DNA from: Flavobacterium sp.
GTDB taxonomy: Bacteria > Bacteroidota > Bacteroidia > Flavobacteriales > Flavobacteriaceae
Direction: 5' to 3'
NCBI GenBank assembly: GCA_024709705.1
Contig: JANJWE010000263.1
Location: 1-7,400 of the forward strand
DNA: 7,400 nt
How positions within the stretch are numbered: the stretch's first letter is position 1; every line of letters begins with the position of its first letter. Made by a program: the position numbers and the translations under genes. The notes under the pieces are model-generated. The model did no database searches. It was not told the DNA's origin and saw only the letters and a list, made by a program, of their open reading frames with translations. Shown in pieces: positions 6,370-7,400 of this stretch.

Positions 6370-6807
6370 ATGAAAACAATCTTAGCCTTTTTAGGTTTGT
6401 TTATGTTCGCTTCTGTAACATCAACTGACTTGACTGAGAAAAATGTGGCAAACAATGAGCCTCTCTTGTTAGAGAATGGTGATGGTTCTGCACAGCCAAG
6501 AAAAAAACCAGATTTAGCATATTCTTCAGAGAATGGTGACGGTTCTGCTCAACCTAGAAAAAAACCAGATTTAACATACACATCTGAAAATGGTGATGGA
6601 TCTGCACAACCCAGAAAAAAACCAGATTTAGCTTATGCTTCTGAAAACGGTGATGGTTCTTCTCAACCCAGAAAAAAACCGGATTTAGCTTATACTTCTG
6701 AAAATGGAGATGGTTCTGCTCAACCCAGAAAAAAGCCAGATTTAGCTTATGCTTCTGAAAATGGAGATGGATCTGCACAACCCAGAAAAAAACCAGACTT
6801 AGCATAA
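6370..6807 (+). CDS. Small secreted protein of six tandem 19-residue repeats
   Basis: 145 residues; I do not recognise a named family. Residues 1 to about 19 (MKTILAFLGLFMFASVTST) form a Sec signal peptide without a lipobox Cys. Residues about 20-34 are a short spacer (DLTEKNVANNEPLLL). From residue 35 the protein is six units of consensus ENGDGSAQPRKKPDLAYxS, the last cut to 16 residues by the stop. Each unit balances three acidic and three basic residues, with a constant RKKPDL core; the mature protein has no Cys and is probably disordered. Possible roles are a multi-copy precursor processed at the basic RKK sites, a surface-attached repeat protein, or an ion or polymer binder; none is proven. 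There is no C-terminal sorting domain. It follows the LytTR gene by 205 bp and has its own strong terminator. The ATG is the only sensible start, preceded by A-rich DNA without a Shine-Dalgarno. Confidence 0.88.
   Translation: MKTILAFLGLFMFASVTSTDLTEKNVANNEPLLLENGDGSAQPRKKPDLAYSSENGDGSAQPRKKPDLTYTSENGDGSAQPRKKPDLAYASENGDGSSQPRKKPDLAYTSENGDGSAQPRKKPDLAYASENGDGSAQPRKKPDLA
6472..6804 (+). repeat. Six in-frame 57-bp tandem repeats
   Basis: Units begin at 6472, 6529, 6586, 6643, 6700 and 6757; the sixth is 48 bp long before the stop. Units differ mainly at third codon positions (GAG/GAA, GGT/GGA, GCA/GCT, CCA/CCT/CCC). Amino-acid changes are limited to unit position 7 (Ser in unit 4), position 16 (Thr in unit 2) and the variable position 18 (S, T, A, T, A). 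There is no spacer between units. Confidence 0.97.
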
Positions 6808-6820
6808 ATAAAATATTTTT

Positions 6821-6861
6821 AAAAAAAAGACTGCTTATCTCATAAGCGGTCTTTTTTTTTT
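6821..6861 (+). terminator. Intrinsic terminator of the repeat-protein gene
   Basis: An A-run (6821-6828), the arm GACTGCTTAT (6829-6838), a CTC loop and the arm ATAAGCGGTC (6842-6851) are followed by ten T residues (6852-6861). The 10-bp stem has a single T-G wobble. It lies 14 bp after the stop and isolates the repeat gene from the TPR gene. The flanking A-run makes it potentially bidirectional. Confidence 0.93.
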
Positions 6862-6868
6862 ATATTTG
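6861..6868 (+). promoter_or_regulatory. Candidate -7 element of the TPR lipoprotein gene
   Basis: TATATTTG exactly matches TAnnTTTG, directly after the terminator T-run and 18 bp before the proposed TTG start. There is no TTG at the usual -33 distance, which falls inside the terminator hairpin. A start site near 6873-6876 would give a leader of about 12 nt. Confidence 0.45.
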
Positions 6869-6886
6869 ATTATTAAATCTAAATTT

Positions 6887-7400
6887 TTGAATAAAAAAGT
6901 AATATATCTATTAGTTATACTAGCAATAGGGTGTAATGAAAAGAAGAGTCTTTTAAAGAATTCATCAGATGTTCAAGACTCTTTAGCTTTTTATTTATCA
7001 AATGCTTATAATGATGAATTAACTCTTAAGGATAGAGTTTCTTTCAATAAGAAAGCATTAAACATTTTAGATGATTTACCCAATGATACTTTAACACGAA
7101 AAAACTATATGCGAGTAGCTATACGTTTTTTTAACATGGCTATGTATGAAGATTACAAAGCATCTTGTGAAATGGCCAAAAATCTTTCCCTAAAAGCAAA
7201 TGACACCTTAAATTTAGCTAGAGCTCTCAGTTATCTGGGCGATTACTACAAAGACACTTCTAAAAGTGACAGTGCATTTTTATATTACAATCAAGCCGAA
7301 AAAGAATACTTGAAATTGAACAACAATCTCAGAGTTGGCGAGATGTATCTAAAGAAAGCAGAAACCCAATACTACAACCGAGATTTTAGAGGTGCAGAAA
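6887..7400 (+). CDS. TPR-containing lipoprotein, 5' end only (possibly a TPR sensor histidine kinase)
   Basis: The frame is open from a TTG at 6887 to the window end, giving 171 residues. The first in-frame ATG is about 74 codons in and would remove the signal, so TTG is chosen; another in-frame TTG at 6866 overlaps the -7 motif. Residues 1-15 (MNKKVIYLLVILAIG) form a lipoprotein signal ending in lipobox AIGC, Cys16. Residues about 30-171 are all-helical with TPR-like pairs, clearest at LNLARALSYLGDYYKDTSKSD followed by SAFLYYNQAEKEYLKL and the next repeat GEMYLKKAETQYYNRDFRGAE. This pattern resembles the periplasmic sensor part of flavobacterial TPR histidine kinases, which continue into a membrane segment and a HisKA/HATPase or HTH domain; that part lies outside the window. 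Role and partnership with the LytTR gene are inference. Confidence 0.8.
   Translation, partial: MNKKVIYLLVILAIGCNEKKSLLKNSSDVQDSLAFYLSNAYNDELTLKDRVSFNKKALNILDDLPNDTLTRKNYMRVAIRFFNMAMYEDYKASCEMAKNLSLKANDTLNLARALSYLGDYYKDTSKSDSAFLYYNQAEKEYLKLNNNLRVGEMYLKKAETQYYNRDFRGAE

Noticed and set aside
6225..6455. Minus-strand reading frame upstream of the repeat gene
   Set aside because: It overlaps the signal-peptide region of the repeat gene in antisense, lacks family resemblance and covers the inverted repeat.
6472..6804. Regular repeats suggesting a CRISPR array
   Set aside because: Units are contiguous, 57 bp, in frame, without unique spacers, and encode a conserved 19-mer; they are protein repeats.
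6472..6804. RTX-like calcium-binding nonapeptides because of the NGDGS motif
   Set aside because: The unit is 19 residues with a single GDG and a basic Pro-rich half; the GGxGxDxUx spacing of RTX repeats is absent.
6554..6805. Antisense reading frame across the repeats
   Set aside because: It is open only because the 57-bp unit repeats in frame; it has no start context and a biased Phe/His/Leu composition.

Overview
The window looks like a chromosomal segment from a member of the Flavobacteriaceae (Bacteroidota), probably close to Flavobacterium. The evidence is low GC content, TAnnTTTG-type -7 elements, almost no Shine-Dalgarno sequences, Bacteroidota-type lipoproteins, a single-chain alpha2-type glycyl-tRNA synthetase, a DUF3575 barrel protein and a LytTR regulator. 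This assignment is inferred from gene content; no marker such as rRNA is present.

Left part (1-4816) is housekeeping. It opens with the 3' end of a nitrilase/omega-amidase gene (+). This converges on a two-gene minus-strand unit, comF followed by a large Ig-like lipoprotein gene, and the two stop codons share one TTAA. comF diverges from glyQS (+) across a short promoter region. glyQS ends at a bidirectional hairpin terminator shared with a convergent minus-strand DUF3575 outer-membrane beta-barrel gene.

Right part (5088-7400) is the unusual section, with three same-strand genes. First is a response-regulator-like LytTR DNA-binding protein whose phosphoacceptor aspartate is replaced by glutamate. 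Second is a small secreted protein made almost entirely of six tandem 19-residue repeats (consensus ENGDGSAQPRKKPDLAYxS), followed by a strong terminator. Third is the start of a TPR lipoprotein that resembles the sensor part of flavobacterial TPR histidine kinases and begins at TTG. The 205-bp gap before the repeat gene holds two exact CATTCTACAC copies in a 21-bp register, the geometry expected of a LytTR-binding site, and a 10-bp inverted repeat that could fold in a leader RNA.

Working model (inference only): the LytTR protein controls expression of an exported, multi-copy peptide or repeat protein, and the neighbouring TPR protein may belong to the same signalling locus. The first two genes and their intervening DNA are the best candidate here for an undescribed system.
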